Source: Oceanirhabdus sp. W0125-5
GTDB lineage: Bacteria; Bacillota; Clostridia; Clostridiales; Clostridiaceae
NCBI RefSeq assembly: GCF_027938815.1
Contig: NZ_CP115913.1
Span: 4,126,001-4,190,000 of the forward strand
DNA length: 64,000 nt
Reading direction: 5' to 3'
A program made the translations under genes and the position numbers. The notes under the pieces are model-generated. The model saw nothing but the letters and a program-made list of their open reading frames with translations. It made no database searches and was not told where the DNA came from. This document shows positions 1 to 8,381 of this stretch, piece by piece; position 1 is the first letter of the stretch, and every line of letters starts with the position of its first letter.

Positions 1-155
1 CCCTTTTCATTAAAAAAACTCCAAACTCCATCTTTATATGTTAGGATCTTACCTTCTCTCTCCGGTCTGATTCTATCAAATGAAGGCTTAATAATAACTT
101 TTCCCTTACTATCAATAATTCCAAACTTAGAGCCCTCTTTAAAGAAATGTAACAC
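1..155 (-). CDS. WG-repeat protein, N-terminal part (runs off window)
   Basis: Open frame on the minus strand that continues past the window edge. A GTG start at 153-155 follows an AGGTGA ribosome binding site. The translation (about 51 residues seen) contains KFGIIDSKGKVIIKP and then DGVWSFFNEKG, the spacing expected of WG/KWG beta repeats (Gly-Ile-Ile-Asp ... Gly-Lys-Val ... Pro). Such repeats occur in clostridial surface or cytoplasmic proteins of unknown role. The function is not known and the length cannot be judged because the gene is cut. Confidence 0.5.
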   Translation of the reverse strand, partial: MLHFFKEGSKFGIIDSKGKVIIKPSFDRIRPEREGKILTYKDGVWSFFNEK

Positions 156-232
156 TTTAAAATCACCTCTTAAATCTAATCTCTTTTATATAATTCTATT
201 AATATCAAAAGAAATTAATTACAAGAATAAAA

Positions 233-262
233 TAAAAGCTCACACCAAGTGAGCTTTTATTA
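233..262 (-). terminator. Rho-independent terminator
   Basis: Stem AAAGCTCAC / GTGAGCTTT with a short loop, followed on the minus strand by a T-rich tract. It lies just after the stop codon of the large membrane protein gene and ends that operon. Confidence 0.8.
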
Positions 263-285
263 TTGTTTATTTTTTTGAATTGATA

Positions 286-2529
286 TTAATTAAATGCAGG
301 ATCTTTAAAGTACTCAGAAACAAGATACTCGTTCCCACTTTTCTTTATTACATATATCCAGTGATAAGTCATATTCTTAACCTCAGCACCTTTAGTTTGA
401 TGAATTAATTCATGAACCCAAACATAGTACGCATTATCACCTTTCCTTACATCTTTAATTTCCATTATATCAAATCTCTGCTTAATACCAGCATTGTTAG
501 TATTTTCTTTAAATCTTATAGCTTTATTATATGCATCACTATCTTTTAATAAGTAATTAAACATATTTTTATCGTTAGTATTTACGTAATCTATCCATCC
601 ATTATTAAATCCACGAAGTGCATTCTCTATTTCCTGGGCAATTTCACCACTTAATCTAGATGAAGTTCTTACATCTGAATATTTATAAGAAAGAGATGTT
701 TTAAAAGTACTATCTGGATAATTATTTACAGAACTATCCTGATTACCTGTTCCATTATCACGACCACTTTCCAATTTCCACTCATCTCCAACCTTTACTG
801 CAGTGTATATCAAGTTATAATCCCAAATTCTCTTCTCACCATTGTGAATCTCTTGGATTTTTTCATGGAAATAAATATCAGCTTTTGTATCTGTAATCAT
901 CTTATATTCTTTAACTTCTAATAATAATAACTCTTGAGTTTTTCCTTTAATATTATAACCTGTTAAATCTGTATATAACTCTCCATCACTTATTAAGAAA
1001 GTTAAATAATCATTACTTCCAGTGTTAACATGTTCTATCCATTTTTTTTCGAAAGCTTCCATTAAAGTTCTGAAAACTTCTAATTGTTCTTTATCTTCAG
1101 TTTCTGTATCAGTTCCTTTTCCACCCTCATTATCATTAGCGTCAGTATTGTCACCTTCATCTTTTTGACCATCAGTTACTGGTGCTTTTGGATTCTTGTC
1201 AATAATAAACTTCTTAACAGCAAAACCAGCTGCTAACAATATAAGTACTGCAATTATGCACAGAATAATCTTCTTTTTAATTTCGTCTCCTGATTCTTCT
1301 TCATACTCAAAATCATCGTCATCATCTCTTCTAATATTATATTTATCAGTGAAGACACTAGTTTTTTGCTTTTTATCATCCTCATCATCATAGCTTGAAG
1401 CGGCTACTTCTTTTAATGCTAATCTTTCTTCATAATCAAGACTTTGTGGAGCATATTTACTAGTTACTTCTCTAAAATCCTCTTCTGCTTCTTTTAAGAT
1501 GTCTATCTCAATCTCTTCATTCTCATACTTAAACTTATTTCCACCCATTATTTCTTCATAATACTTATCATTATTTTCTTTGTTTTCTTTCAAATTTACC
1601 TTCTCTTTTTCATAGTGCTCATACTCTTCTTCATATTTTTTTTCACTATGTTTTTCAGTACTATCAAAACTATTTAATTCATTTATCTTAATCTTATCTG
1701 ATTCAATTCCAGTATTGTTTATGCTATATTCAATAGTTAAAATAGGAGTAGAGTCACTTAACTTTTTATATTCTCTACTTCTTGAGAATTTCAATATTTC
1801 AACAACTCTATCAATTATATACTCATCAAGATCTAATGCGTTTGTTACATTTCTTAATTGACTCTTTCTTGCATTAAGGAATATATTAACTATTTCCTTG
1901 ATACTCATCTCAGACTCTTCATTAAAATCATTCACCGTAATAATTGTTCTAATACACTGCTCAATGTTTTTTGTTACAATAAGTACAACCTTATCATTCA
2001 TAAGTTCAATATTGCTTATCCATTTTGTAAATAAATGACCTATACCAAAGGTAGTACCCGTTGGTGCAAATAATGTCAGTGGAATCATTCTACCTCTATT
2101 AATATTAACAAGTTCTTGAATAATTAAGAACTCAAGTTCATCCTCTGCAAGGTTTTCCATTGCTAATTCACTTATCATTAAATTATATGTACTCTTTAAT
2201 CCAACTGCAAAAACCTCTTCGTAATCACTTTCAAAACTTCTTATGACTGGCTCCTCTATATCGAAGTATTCACACACACTTTTAACAATTGAATGAACTA
2301 CTGGTGCATCTACTACCTCAATCTCATTACTTTTCTTAATAAAACTACTATATTTCACCACAGATAAAAGTATTATAATAGCAATCACTATTCCAAAGGC
2401 AACTGCAAACATAGGTTTTAAGAAACTCCCTATAAGTCCTGTAATAACTATCATAACAAATATCGGCAGGAATAAATTTATAAATCCCCCTTTATTAGGT
2501 ATCTTTTTAAAGTTTAACAACTTCTTCAT
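286..2529 (-). CDS. Large membrane protein with degenerate M48-like domain and duplicated extracellular domain
   Basis: 747 residues. Two membrane helices lie near residues 17-60, followed by a domain laid out like M48/HtpX proteases. Where those enzymes have HExxH, this protein has QELVN (residues about 138-142), so both zinc histidines are lost and it is probably not a protease (inference). A long acidic linker (about 290-415) leads to a third helix (about 422-440, IILCIIAVLILLAAG). Beyond it are two similar domains beginning FEKKWIEHVNT and FNNGWIDYVNT, which look like an NTF2-like duplication as in TcaA-type proteins. The start overlaps the end of the RimK-like gene. TTG three codons downstream has better ribosome-site spacing. 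Function unknown; an envelope role is likely. Confidence 0.7.
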   Translation of the reverse strand: MKKLLNFKKIPNKGGFINLFLPIFVMIVITGLIGSFLKPMFAVAFGIVIAIIILLSVVKYSSFIKKSNEIEVVDAPVVHSIVKSVCEYFDIEEPVIRSFESDYEEVFAVGLKSTYNLMISELAMENLAEDELEFLIIQELVNINRGRMIPLTLFAPTGTTFGIGHLFTKWISNIELMNDKVVLIVTKNIEQCIRTIITVNDFNEESEMSIKEIVNIFLNARKSQLRNVTNALDLDEYIIDRVVEILKFSRSREYKKLSDSTPILTIEYSINNTGIESDKIKINELNSFDSTEKHSEKKYEEEYEHYEKEKVNLKENKENNDKYYEEIMGGNKFKYENEEIEIDILKEAEEDFREVTSKYAPQSLDYEERLALKEVAASSYDDEDDKKQKTSVFTDKYNIRRDDDDDFEYEEESGDEIKKKIILCIIAVLILLAAGFAVKKFIIDKNPKAPVTDGQKDEGDNTDANDNEGGKGTDTETEDKEQLEVFRTLMEAFEKKWIEHVNTGSNDYLTFLISDGELYTDLTGYNIKGKTQELLLLEVKEYKMITDTKADIYFHEKIQEIHNGEKRIWDYNLIYTAVKVGDEWKLESGRDNGTGNQDSSVNNYPDSTFKTSLSYKYSDVRTSSRLSGEIAQEIENALRGFNNGWIDYVNTNDKNMFNYLLKDSDAYNKAIRFKENTNNAGIKQRFDIMEIKDVRKGDNAYYVWVHELIHQTKGAEVKNMTYHWIYVIKKSGNEYLVSEYFKDPAFN

Positions 2530-3394
2530 CTCCCTTCTTATTTTTCATCTTATTACTTATATATTTCATTATCTCTCCCGGTATGCTAATATCCGTACAT
2601 TTCCATACAGTAATAAATCCAGCATTACCGTTTATTTCACAGATTACTTCCCCATTTTTACTCTTTAAAATATCCACTCCTGCTATTTCAAGACCTAGAG
2701 CTTGAGTACCTTTAATTGCAAGTTCCTCAACCCCCTTATCTATAGTTATTTTTTCAGCAGTTCCTCCTAATGAAAAATTAGACCTAAAATCACTATCAGA
2801 ACTTCTTTTAATAGCAGCTACAACTCTATCTCCAATAACATGAACCCTGATATCTTCTCCACTGCTCTCTTCAATATATTCCTGACAGATAAAAAACTCA
2901 CTACTCTCTATTTCCATTAAGCTATGAATCTCTTCCTTATTATGAATCAGATAAACCCCTTCACCCTGGGAACCAATTAGGGTTTTCATTACAAATGGGA
3001 CATCTAGCACTTCTTGAATATAATCAAAATTTATCCCATCTCTTCTAACCCTTAAGGTTTTTGGAGTAGGAATTTTATTTTGTGAAAGAACTGCATGCGT
3101 CTTCCATTTATCCATAGAAATCTCCATAGATGATGATTTATTGAACACAGTTGCTCCACAATATTGAAACGCTTGTCCTAAAGCAATGTCATAACACCTC
3201 ATAAGGACAAACTCTGGAACATTTATCTCATTTCCATCATAAGAAATTTTCAGTTCATCTTGTGCTATAAGATGAAATCTCTCTAGAAATTTAATTTCAA
3301 TATTTAGATTGTATTTTCTTCCTTCATCAATCATCCATTGAAAAGCATTAGGTTTATTCTTCATTTCCTCACGATAAATAATCCACCCTGTCAT
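2507..3394 (-). CDS. RimK-like ATP-grasp ligase
   Basis: 295 residues. ATP-grasp fold of the RimK/alpha-L-glutamate ligase type: an N-terminal substrate domain, then VPFVMKTLIGSQGEGVYLI (ATP-binding lysine and glycine-rich loop), EDIRVHVIGDRVVAA, and the metal-binding end CEINGNAGF. Enzymes of this family join an amino acid or amine to a carboxylate using ATP; the substrate here cannot be read from the sequence. It overlaps the next gene by 23 bp and follows a 116-residue gene by 7 bp, so the three are probably one transcript. Confidence 0.8.
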   Translation of the reverse strand: MTGWIIYREEMKNKPNAFQWMIDEGRKYNLNIEIKFLERFHLIAQDELKISYDGNEINVPEFVLMRCYDIALGQAFQYCGATVFNKSSSMEISMDKWKTHAVLSQNKIPTPKTLRVRRDGINFDYIQEVLDVPFVMKTLIGSQGEGVYLIHNKEEIHSLMEIESSEFFICQEYIEESSGEDIRVHVIGDRVVAAIKRSSDSDFRSNFSLGGTAEKITIDKGVEELAIKGTQALGLEIAGVDILKSKNGEVICEINGNAGFITVWKCTDISIPGEIMKYISNKMKNKKGDEEVVKL

Positions 3395-3401
3395 AATACT
3401 T

Positions 3402-3752
3402 TTAACCCTTCAAAAATCTTATTTTCATGGCATTAACAGCTACATTAAAAGCAGAATCATCAAACTTTCCAAATAACTCTACTAATGAATAGTTATCTGG
3501 ATTGTGACCATTGTATAAACTGAAAGCAATATATAATAATTTAGACATTGCAGGATGCAAATCTAATTCATCAATCTCTACAAATCTTGGAAAATCTGTT
3601 TGAAAATCATACAATTGTTCTCTGATTTCATAGAGTTCATCACAACTAGAAATAATGTATATGTATGCCATTCTCTCTGTATCATAATCTGGAGTCTTTG
3701 CTAATTCAATTAAATGATTATATCTTTTTTCATGTATATGGTTTAAGAACAT
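3402..3752 (-). CDS. Small cytoplasmic protein of unknown function
   Basis: 116 residues, starting at the ATG after GTG with GGAGG upstream. Soluble, mostly helical, with no signal peptide or membrane segment. Features include NHIHEKRYNHLI near the start and a C-terminal AVNAMKIRFL. It resembles small clostridial proteins of DUF6075 type, but that match is from memory and tentative. First gene of the operon with the ATP-grasp ligase and the large membrane protein. The IS21 element sits 51 bp upstream. Confidence 0.6.
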   Translation of the reverse strand: MFLNHIHEKRYNHLIELAKTPDYDTERMAYIYIISSCDELYEIREQLYDFQTDFPRFVEIDELDLHPAMSKLLYIAFSLYNGHNPDNYSLVELFGKFDDSAFNVAVNAMKIRFLKG

Positions 3753-3780
3753 CACTTTTCCTCCAATGCCGTTTTAGTAA

Positions 3781-3808
3781 ATTATATCATAATTTATCAC
3801 TTTGTAAA
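3781..3808 (-). promoter_or_regulatory. Hybrid promoter at IS21 left end
   Basis: A chromosomal -10 box TATAAT (3781-3786, minus strand) lies 16 bp from TTTACA (3803-3808), which is the very tip of the IS21 element. Together they make a plausible sigma-A promoter about 25 bp upstream of the first gene of the adjoining operon. IS21 itself is known to carry an outward -35 box at its end. Expression from this site is inferred. Confidence 0.6.
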
Positions 3809-3852
3809 TGTCAATCCCAAAATGCACAAAAATTATAATCTCAAAATGTACA
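3803..3852 (+). repeat. IS21 left terminal inverted repeat
   Basis: 50 bp starting TGTAAAT. It matches the reverse complement of 5904-5953, with the core AAAAATTATAATCTCAAA identical in both. Confidence 0.9.
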
Positions 3853-3862
3853 ATTATTATAA

Positions 3863-4630
3863 TTATTGATTTTTGATTTTCTTACTTTCCATTACCTCTA
3901 TCTTTCCTTTTAATCTATAGGATGGTCCAGTGATTTTAACAATACTTGAATGATGAATCAGTCTATCCAATATTGCGTTAGCAAGTGTAATATCTGAAAA
4001 AACTTCACCCCATTTACTAAAAGGTTGATTGGTAGTTATAATAGTTGAATTTTTCTCGTATCTCTTATTTATTAATTGAAACAATAGGTTAGCACCTTGT
4101 TTATCAATTGGTAGATAACCTATTTCATCAATAATTAATAACTTGTACTTTGCATAGTGTTTTAATTTTGTTTCTAATCTATTCTCCGCATGAGCTTTGT
4201 TGAGCTGCATAATTAAATCATGACATGATATAAAATAAGTTAAATGTCTTTTCTTAGCTGCAGCAACACCAAGTGCTACAGCTAAGTGAGTTTTTCCAAC
4301 CCCTGAAGAACCAAAGAATAGTATGTTTTCTTTATTTTCAATGAACCTTAAACTCTCTAAATCTAATATTTGAGTTTTGTTTATTGAAGGTTGAAAATCG
4401 AAATCAAAATCTGACAAAGTTTTTTCAAAAGGAAATGCAGATACAGCTATCTGAATCCTTGAAGCTCTCTCATTTCTAAATTCTAATTCTTTCTCTGTCA
4501 ATGCTAATAAAGCATCAATAAATGTAAGATCCTTATTAGTTATTTCATCTAAGAAGTTTGGCAGAAAACTTCTAAATTTCTCTAATTTCAGTGTTTCAAG
4601 GTTATTAAGTAGTTTGTTATAATTACTCAT
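3863..4630 (-). CDS. istB: IS21 helper ATPase IstB
   Basis: 255 residues. AAA+ ATPase of the IstB/DnaC type with Walker A FFGSSGVGKTHLA (about 105-117) and Walker B LLIIDEIGYLP. IstB assembles on target DNA and activates the IstA transposase in an ATP-dependent way. Full length for the family. Its start lies 4 bp after the istA stop, so the two are translated from one message. It is the distal gene of the element, near the left terminal repeat. Confidence 0.95.
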   Translation of the reverse strand: MSNYNKLLNNLETLKLEKFRSFLPNFLDEITNKDLTFIDALLALTEKELEFRNERASRIQIAVSAFPFEKTLSDFDFDFQPSINKTQILDLESLRFIENKENILFFGSSGVGKTHLAVALGVAAAKKRHLTYFISCHDLIMQLNKAHAENRLETKLKHYAKYKLLIIDEIGYLPIDKQGANLLFQLINKRYEKNSTIITTNQPFSKWGEVFSDITLANAILDRLIHHSSIVKITGPSYRLKGKIEVMESKKIKNQ

Positions 4631-4634
4631 TTAA

Positions 4635-5852
4635 TCACTCCTCTAAAAAAATATCCATATTCTTTAAGTTTTCTTCAATAAAAAGTTCTACATCATCTTC
4701 TGCATAATGGCTCAGAGCATTTGAAAGTAGTATTTCTTTTGCATGATCTTTTTTATAGTGAAAAGTTTTATCGGATATCTTATGACAAGCAACTAAATCT
4801 TTAGTATAATAAATATAAAGTTCAGATTCTATTTCTGAAACGGTTAAATAACAACCTATATAACAGGTTGGAACGGAGTATTTTTTACCTTTATATCTAA
4901 TCATGGATTCATTAGATACCTTATATTCTTTTTCGTGGTGGAAATATGATAGAAGGATATCCATTGTAGGTAACGGGTTTAAATACTCTTTTTCTTTTTC
5001 AAATCTTATAAATGGTACCTCGTTCGTTGCTTGTGAAATTTCACTATTAATATCATGATTAAATGATTCTACTATCTTCTCTAAATCTTCAAATGTATTG
5101 AATTCTTCATTAAAAGGCGTTAGCCTGTCCACTAGCTTCGCTAGAGTTTCTACTTTACCTTTAGTTTGAGGCCTATATGGTCTACATGTGATTACATCAA
5201 ACCCAGCATCCATAGAGAAGTATTTGAAATTTTTATTTATGGATACATTTTTAAAAGAAGTAGTATTCCTATCCACTACCGTGGACATATTATCGAAAAG
5301 TATTTCTTTAGGTATCCCTTGATAATATCTAAAAGCTTCAAATAAACATTCAAACAGAGTTTTTTGAGTTCTATCCATTGTTAATTTCAAATATTTTAGT
5401 CTTGAATATCCTAGAACCATCAAAAATATATTTACTTCAAATACTTCACCTTCCTTATTAATCATTTTTATACTTTCTTTCCAATCTACTTGAGCTTGAA
5501 GTCCTGGACTTGTATCAAACCTTATTGTTGCTTTTTTCACCTGTGATTTTCTATGTTTTTTCACAAAACTATTTACTGTTTGGTATCCTCCTGTATAGCC
5601 TTTTTTCTGTATAAATTTGAATATAGCCATTGAAGTAGATCCATAGTTATCAGCTTTATCTTTAACTATTTCTTTATAATCATCAAGTTTCCCATTAATA
5701 ACTCTAGGTTTTCTTGTAGAACTATTTGATTCTGTTAAGTACTTATCGATTGTTCTTCTATCGCAATTAAATCGTCTAGCTAATTCGCTTTTATTCAATA
5801 AATCTATCTCCTCTCTTATTAAATTTATTTGATTTGACACATCTTTTCTCAT
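4635..5852 (-). CDS. istA: IS21 transposase IstA
   Basis: 405 residues. An N-terminal helix-turn-helix (SELARRFNCDRRTIDKYL, about 21-38) is followed by an integrase-type DDE core: D in QVDWKES, D in LFDNMSTVV and E in TKGKVETLAK. A C-terminal beta-rich domain follows. It cuts and joins the element ends, with IstB as target selector. The length is at the short end for IstA, but all catalytic residues are present and no frameshift is seen. Confidence 0.95.
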   Translation of the reverse strand: MRKDVSNQINLIREEIDLLNKSELARRFNCDRRTIDKYLTESNSSTRKPRVINGKLDDYKEIVKDKADNYGSTSMAIFKFIQKKGYTGGYQTVNSFVKKHRKSQVKKATIRFDTSPGLQAQVDWKESIKMINKEGEVFEVNIFLMVLGYSRLKYLKLTMDRTQKTLFECLFEAFRYYQGIPKEILFDNMSTVVDRNTTSFKNVSINKNFKYFSMDAGFDVITCRPYRPQTKGKVETLAKLVDRLTPFNEEFNTFEDLEKIVESFNHDINSEISQATNEVPFIRFEKEKEYLNPLPTMDILLSYFHHEKEYKVSNESMIRYKGKKYSVPTCYIGCYLTVSEIESELYIYYTKDLVACHKISDKTFHYKKDHAKEILLSNALSHYAEDDVELFIEENLKNMDIFLEE

Positions 5853-5903
5853 AATATTTCTCCTAACTTTTTTTGAAATATTATACTAAAAAATGTACAA
5901 ATT

Positions 5904-5953
5904 TGTGTAGTTTGAGATTATAATTTTTGGCTAATTTGATTATATAATTTACA
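5904..5953 (-). repeat. IS21 right terminal inverted repeat
   Basis: 50-bp partner of 3803-3852. It lies upstream of istA and ends at the target duplication CACTT (5954-5958). Confidence 0.9.
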
Positions 5954-5997
5954 CACTTATATAAATATATTAACAAACCCACTTTTAGATAAATCAA

Positions 5998-6125
5998 ACT
6001 GAAAATTGAAAGTGGCGAGTTGAAAACGTAGGATGTTTCTGCTTTTAAGGCAGAAACAACATTATATTGTTATTTAGAACAAGGGGTTTTCACTCATTTT
6101 ATCTTAGATAAAATATTGTATTAAT
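5998..6125. repeat. Diverged left part of MITE-like repeat
   Basis: Follows the same plan as the full copy at 9968-10212: an end rich in GAAAATTGAAA, an internal hairpin (TTCTGC...GCAGAA, versus CTTCTC...GAGAAG in the full copy), an ATTGTT-type segment, and the well conserved CATTTTATCTTAGATAAAATATTG. The right part of the same repeat lies at 7668-7726, beyond the tnpB element. Confidence 0.6.
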
Positions 6126-6153
6126 TATGCTCTTTTAAAATAATAAAACAACC

Positions 6154-6181
6154 TAAAAAAGGGAACAACGGCTCCCTTTTA
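6154..6181 (-). terminator. Terminator-like hairpin
   Basis: Stem AAAAGGGAGCC / GGTTGTTCCCTTTTTT-type, with the T-tract on the minus strand. It lies beyond the end of the tnpB element and would stop transcripts leaving it. Confidence 0.6.
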
Positions 6182-6269
6182 AACTTTACATTTATTGACT
6201 TGCAAAATCTTACATTTAAACCACAATGTTTCATTCAATATATAACTAGTACACCACATTATCATAGAA

Positions 6270-6420
6270 AACAACAATGTGAACTCTCCCTCCACTTACT
6301 CACGCTGAAGTGGGGGCTTCTTGGTATATCCAAGAACTTTTCCTGCTTCACAGATTTCGCAATCTACTTTCTCCACAGGCTATCCCCGTAAGACCTACGG
6401 TTCTTATTTTTTTAGGCTAT
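6270..6420 (-). ncRNA. Candidate omega-RNA (reRNA) at the tnpB element end
   Basis: The stretch overlapping the tnpB stop and running to the element end holds successive hairpins: CCGTA...TACGG, TTCTTGG...CCAAGAA, and a strong stem CCCCCACTT...AAGTGGAGGG close to the end. This is the known layout of the guide RNA that TnpB uses for RNA-directed DNA cutting, with the guide read from flanking DNA below about 6285. Inferred from position and structure only. Confidence 0.5.
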
Positions 6421-7655
6421 TTCTAATAACCCTTGCTTCAAGATATTCCTACTGGCATTTATATCCCTATCATGAATGCTATCGCATTTAGGACATTTCC
6501 ATTCTCTTATATTCAGTGGCATTTCATCTAAAACATGACCACAATTATTGCATGTTTTAGATGACGGATACCATCTATTTATTTTATGAATTTTTCTTCC
6601 ATACCATTTTGCCTTATAGTCTAGAATAGTAACAAATTTATACCAACTTACATCTGAAATACTTTGAGCTAATTTATCATTCTTCATCATATTTTTAACT
6701 GATAAATCTTCAAGAATTATAACTTGATTATCGCTTATAATTCTTTTAGATAACTTATGGATGAAGTCTAATCTTTGATTAGATATACGTTCATGTAGTC
6801 TAGCAACCTTTATTCTTTGCTTATTCCAATTGTTACTGCCTTTTTCTTTACTACTTAATTTTCTTTGTTCCTTTGCCAATTTATCTAATGACTTTTTTAG
6901 ATACTTAGGATTTTCAATCTTTTCACCATTTGATAATATTGCAAAATGACATAACCCTAAATCTATACCAATATTCCCCGAGATTTTTTTTAATGGCTCT
7001 ATCTTTGTTTCAACACATATAGATACAAAATATTTACCACTTGATGTTTTAGAAACAGTAGCGTTTATTACTCTACCTTCAACATATCTATGAATTTTTG
7101 CATTAACATATTTCAATTTAGGCAGTTTTATTTTATCTTTTTTTATTTCAATATTGTTATTCACAAAATTACTTGTATATGTTTTATAGTTGTCTCTTTT
7201 ACTTTTGAATTTTGGTCTGTCTGCTCTACCTTCAAAGAAATTTTTGAATGCAGCATCAAGATTTCTTAGTGACATCTGCAGTGATGTACTATCAATTTCT
7301 TTAAGCCACACAAGTTCTTTTTTCATACTTGGTAATTGATTTTGTTGTTCTGTATATTTCATACATCTTTTTTCAGCTTTATATATTTCATTCCTTTGGT
7401 TTAAGAAATGATTATATACATATCTTGAACAACCAAAAGATTTTTCAATAATCTCTATTTGATTTTCATTTGGATATATTCTGAATTTATACGCTTTGTT
7501 GATTTTCACTGCTTTCAACACCTTTACTTTTGAATACAATACTAATGAATCTCAAGAACATTCATTCTTATTATTTCACGTTTATGATTTTTTATCCATG
7601 TAAAAGTATTAAGATTACGCATTCATCTCCCACTTATAGAAGATGGGAGACTTCT
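6285..7655 (-). mobile_element. tnpB-only IS200/IS605-family element (IS1341-like)
   Basis: One tnpB gene lies between two subterminal hairpins: CTCCCATCTTC...AAGTGGGAGA at about 7630-7655 (left end) and the CCCCCACTT stem at about 6289-6316 (right end). No tnpA (HUH transposase) is present, so movement would need a transposase from elsewhere. Exact ends cannot be fixed because this family makes no target duplication. Confidence 0.7.
6412..7509 (-). CDS. tnpB: TnpB RNA-guided nuclease
   Basis: About 365 residues from the GTG at 7509 (AAGGTG upstream), giving VKINKAYKFRIYPN, the usual family start; an ATG ten codons earlier is also open. The RuvC triad is intact: Asp in GIDLGLCHFA, Glu in ILEDLSVKNM and Asp in HDRDINASRN. 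The zinc finger CNNCG...CPKC lies between the last two. TnpB proteins cut DNA under guidance of an RNA transcribed from the element end and help keep the element in the genome; they are ancestors of Cas12. It appears functional. The candidate guide RNA overlaps its 3' end. Confidence 0.93.
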   Translation of the reverse strand: MKINKAYKFRIYPNENQIEIIEKSFGCSRYVYNHFLNQRNEIYKAEKRCMKYTEQQNQLPSMKKELVWLKEIDSTSLQMSLRNLDAAFKNFFEGRADRPKFKSKRDNYKTYTSNFVNNNIEIKKDKIKLPKLKYVNAKIHRYVEGRVINATVSKTSSGKYFVSICVETKIEPLKKISGNIGIDLGLCHFAILSNGEKIENPKYLKKSLDKLAKEQRKLSSKEKGSNNWNKQRIKVARLHERISNQRLDFIHKLSKRIISDNQVIILEDLSVKNMMKNDKLAQSISDVSWYKFVTILDYKAKWYGRKIHKINRWYPSSKTCNNCGHVLDEMPLNIREWKCPKCDSIHDRDINASRNILKQGLLEIA

Positions 7656-7667
7656 GCTAATTACGTT

Positions 7668-7726
7668 AAATTTCACAGGGTGAAATATCCATCATTCTCA
7701 ATTCTTCATTCTCAATTCTCCATTAC
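7668..7726. repeat. Right part of MITE-like repeat, inside the yidC 3' end
   Basis: AAATTTCACAGGGTGAAAT followed by CATTCTCAATTC-type repeats and CTCCATTA matches 10152-10212 closely. It encodes the last residues and stop codon of the adjacent yidC-like gene. Confidence 0.75.
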
Positions 7727-8354
7727 GCTTTTTATAAACTATACTCGCAATAACATCTTCAACAAAAGTAGAAATCCCACCAATAATGAAGTATATTCCT
7801 AAAGCAACTGGTGCTTTAATTGTTATCATAATTCCAAAAATAATACTAATCATTGCTTGCTTTCCATTAAATGTTCTATTTAATACCCCCTTCATATATT
7901 TAATATTGCATAATATGTTAGGTAAAGAAAGAACAAGTACATAAATAATTGGTACTATAAGCATCTTATCTGGTGCTGAAATGCTATCTACCCATGGTAC
8001 AATAACACTACCTATCTCTGTAGGGATAGACTTAACAACACTGAACATAGCCATTAATATAGGCATCTGTATCACTAACCCCATACATCCTGCCATACTT
8101 TCTTTCAGTTCATTCTGATATTTTGCCATTTCCTCATTTAATCTTTTTTTGTCATTTGCATATTTTTTCTTAATTTCGTTTATCTTCTCATTAAGTTCCC
8201 CTTGGTTTTTCATAGATATCTTCTGTTTCATTGATAGTGGCATTGTTAATACTCTTATTATGACTGTCAATAAAATTATTGCAATCCCCCAATCACCTGT
8301 TAAATTAAATATTGTTTCTAATAAAAATCTTAATGGTTCAAATATGATATTCAT
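7698..8354 (-). CDS. YidC/Oxa1-family membrane insertase (short paralogue)
   Basis: 218 residues. Membrane helices lie near 19-38, 88-108, 133-153 and 168-192, with the cytoplasmic helical hairpin (KQKISMKNQGELNEKINEIKKKY) that follows the first one in YidC proteins. The family inserts membrane proteins, alone or with Sec. No lipoprotein signal is seen. It is probably a second copy, because the usual clostridial yidC sits beside rnpA near the origin. The last eight residues, NGELRMKN, and the stop codon come from a MITE-like repeat, so the native C-terminus may have been replaced. It follows an 82-residue membrane protein gene. Confidence 0.85.
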   Translation of the reverse strand: MNIIFEPLRFLLETIFNLTGDWGIAIILLTVIIRVLTMPLSMKQKISMKNQGELNEKINEIKKKYANDKKRLNEEMAKYQNELKESMAGCMGLVIQMPILMAMFSVVKSIPTEIGSVIVPWVDSISAPDKMLIVPIIYVLVLSLPNILCNIKYMKGVLNRTFNGKQAMISIIFGIMITIKAPVALGIYFIIGGISTFVEDVIASIVYKKRNGELRMKN

Positions 8355-8381
8355 CTTCTCATCCTTTCATAATTAATAGAT

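Larger units (their letters stand above)
3803..5953 (-). mobile_element. Complete IS21-family insertion sequence
   Basis: 2151 bp with istA and istB on the minus strand, flanked by imperfect 50-bp terminal inverted repeats that both begin TGTAAAT. The 5-bp sequence CACTT is directly repeated on both sides (3798-3802 and 5954-5958), a target duplication of the size expected for this family. Both reading frames and both ends are intact, so the element may still move. Confidence 0.93.

Noticed and set aside
1196-1393. Plus-strand serine-rich ORF
   Set aside because: It is the complement of the acidic linker of the membrane protein gene, with no ribosome site.
6200-6391. 63-residue plus-strand ORF at the end of the tnpB element
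   Set aside because: It covers the structured element end and candidate guide RNA and has no ribosome site or protein-like composition.
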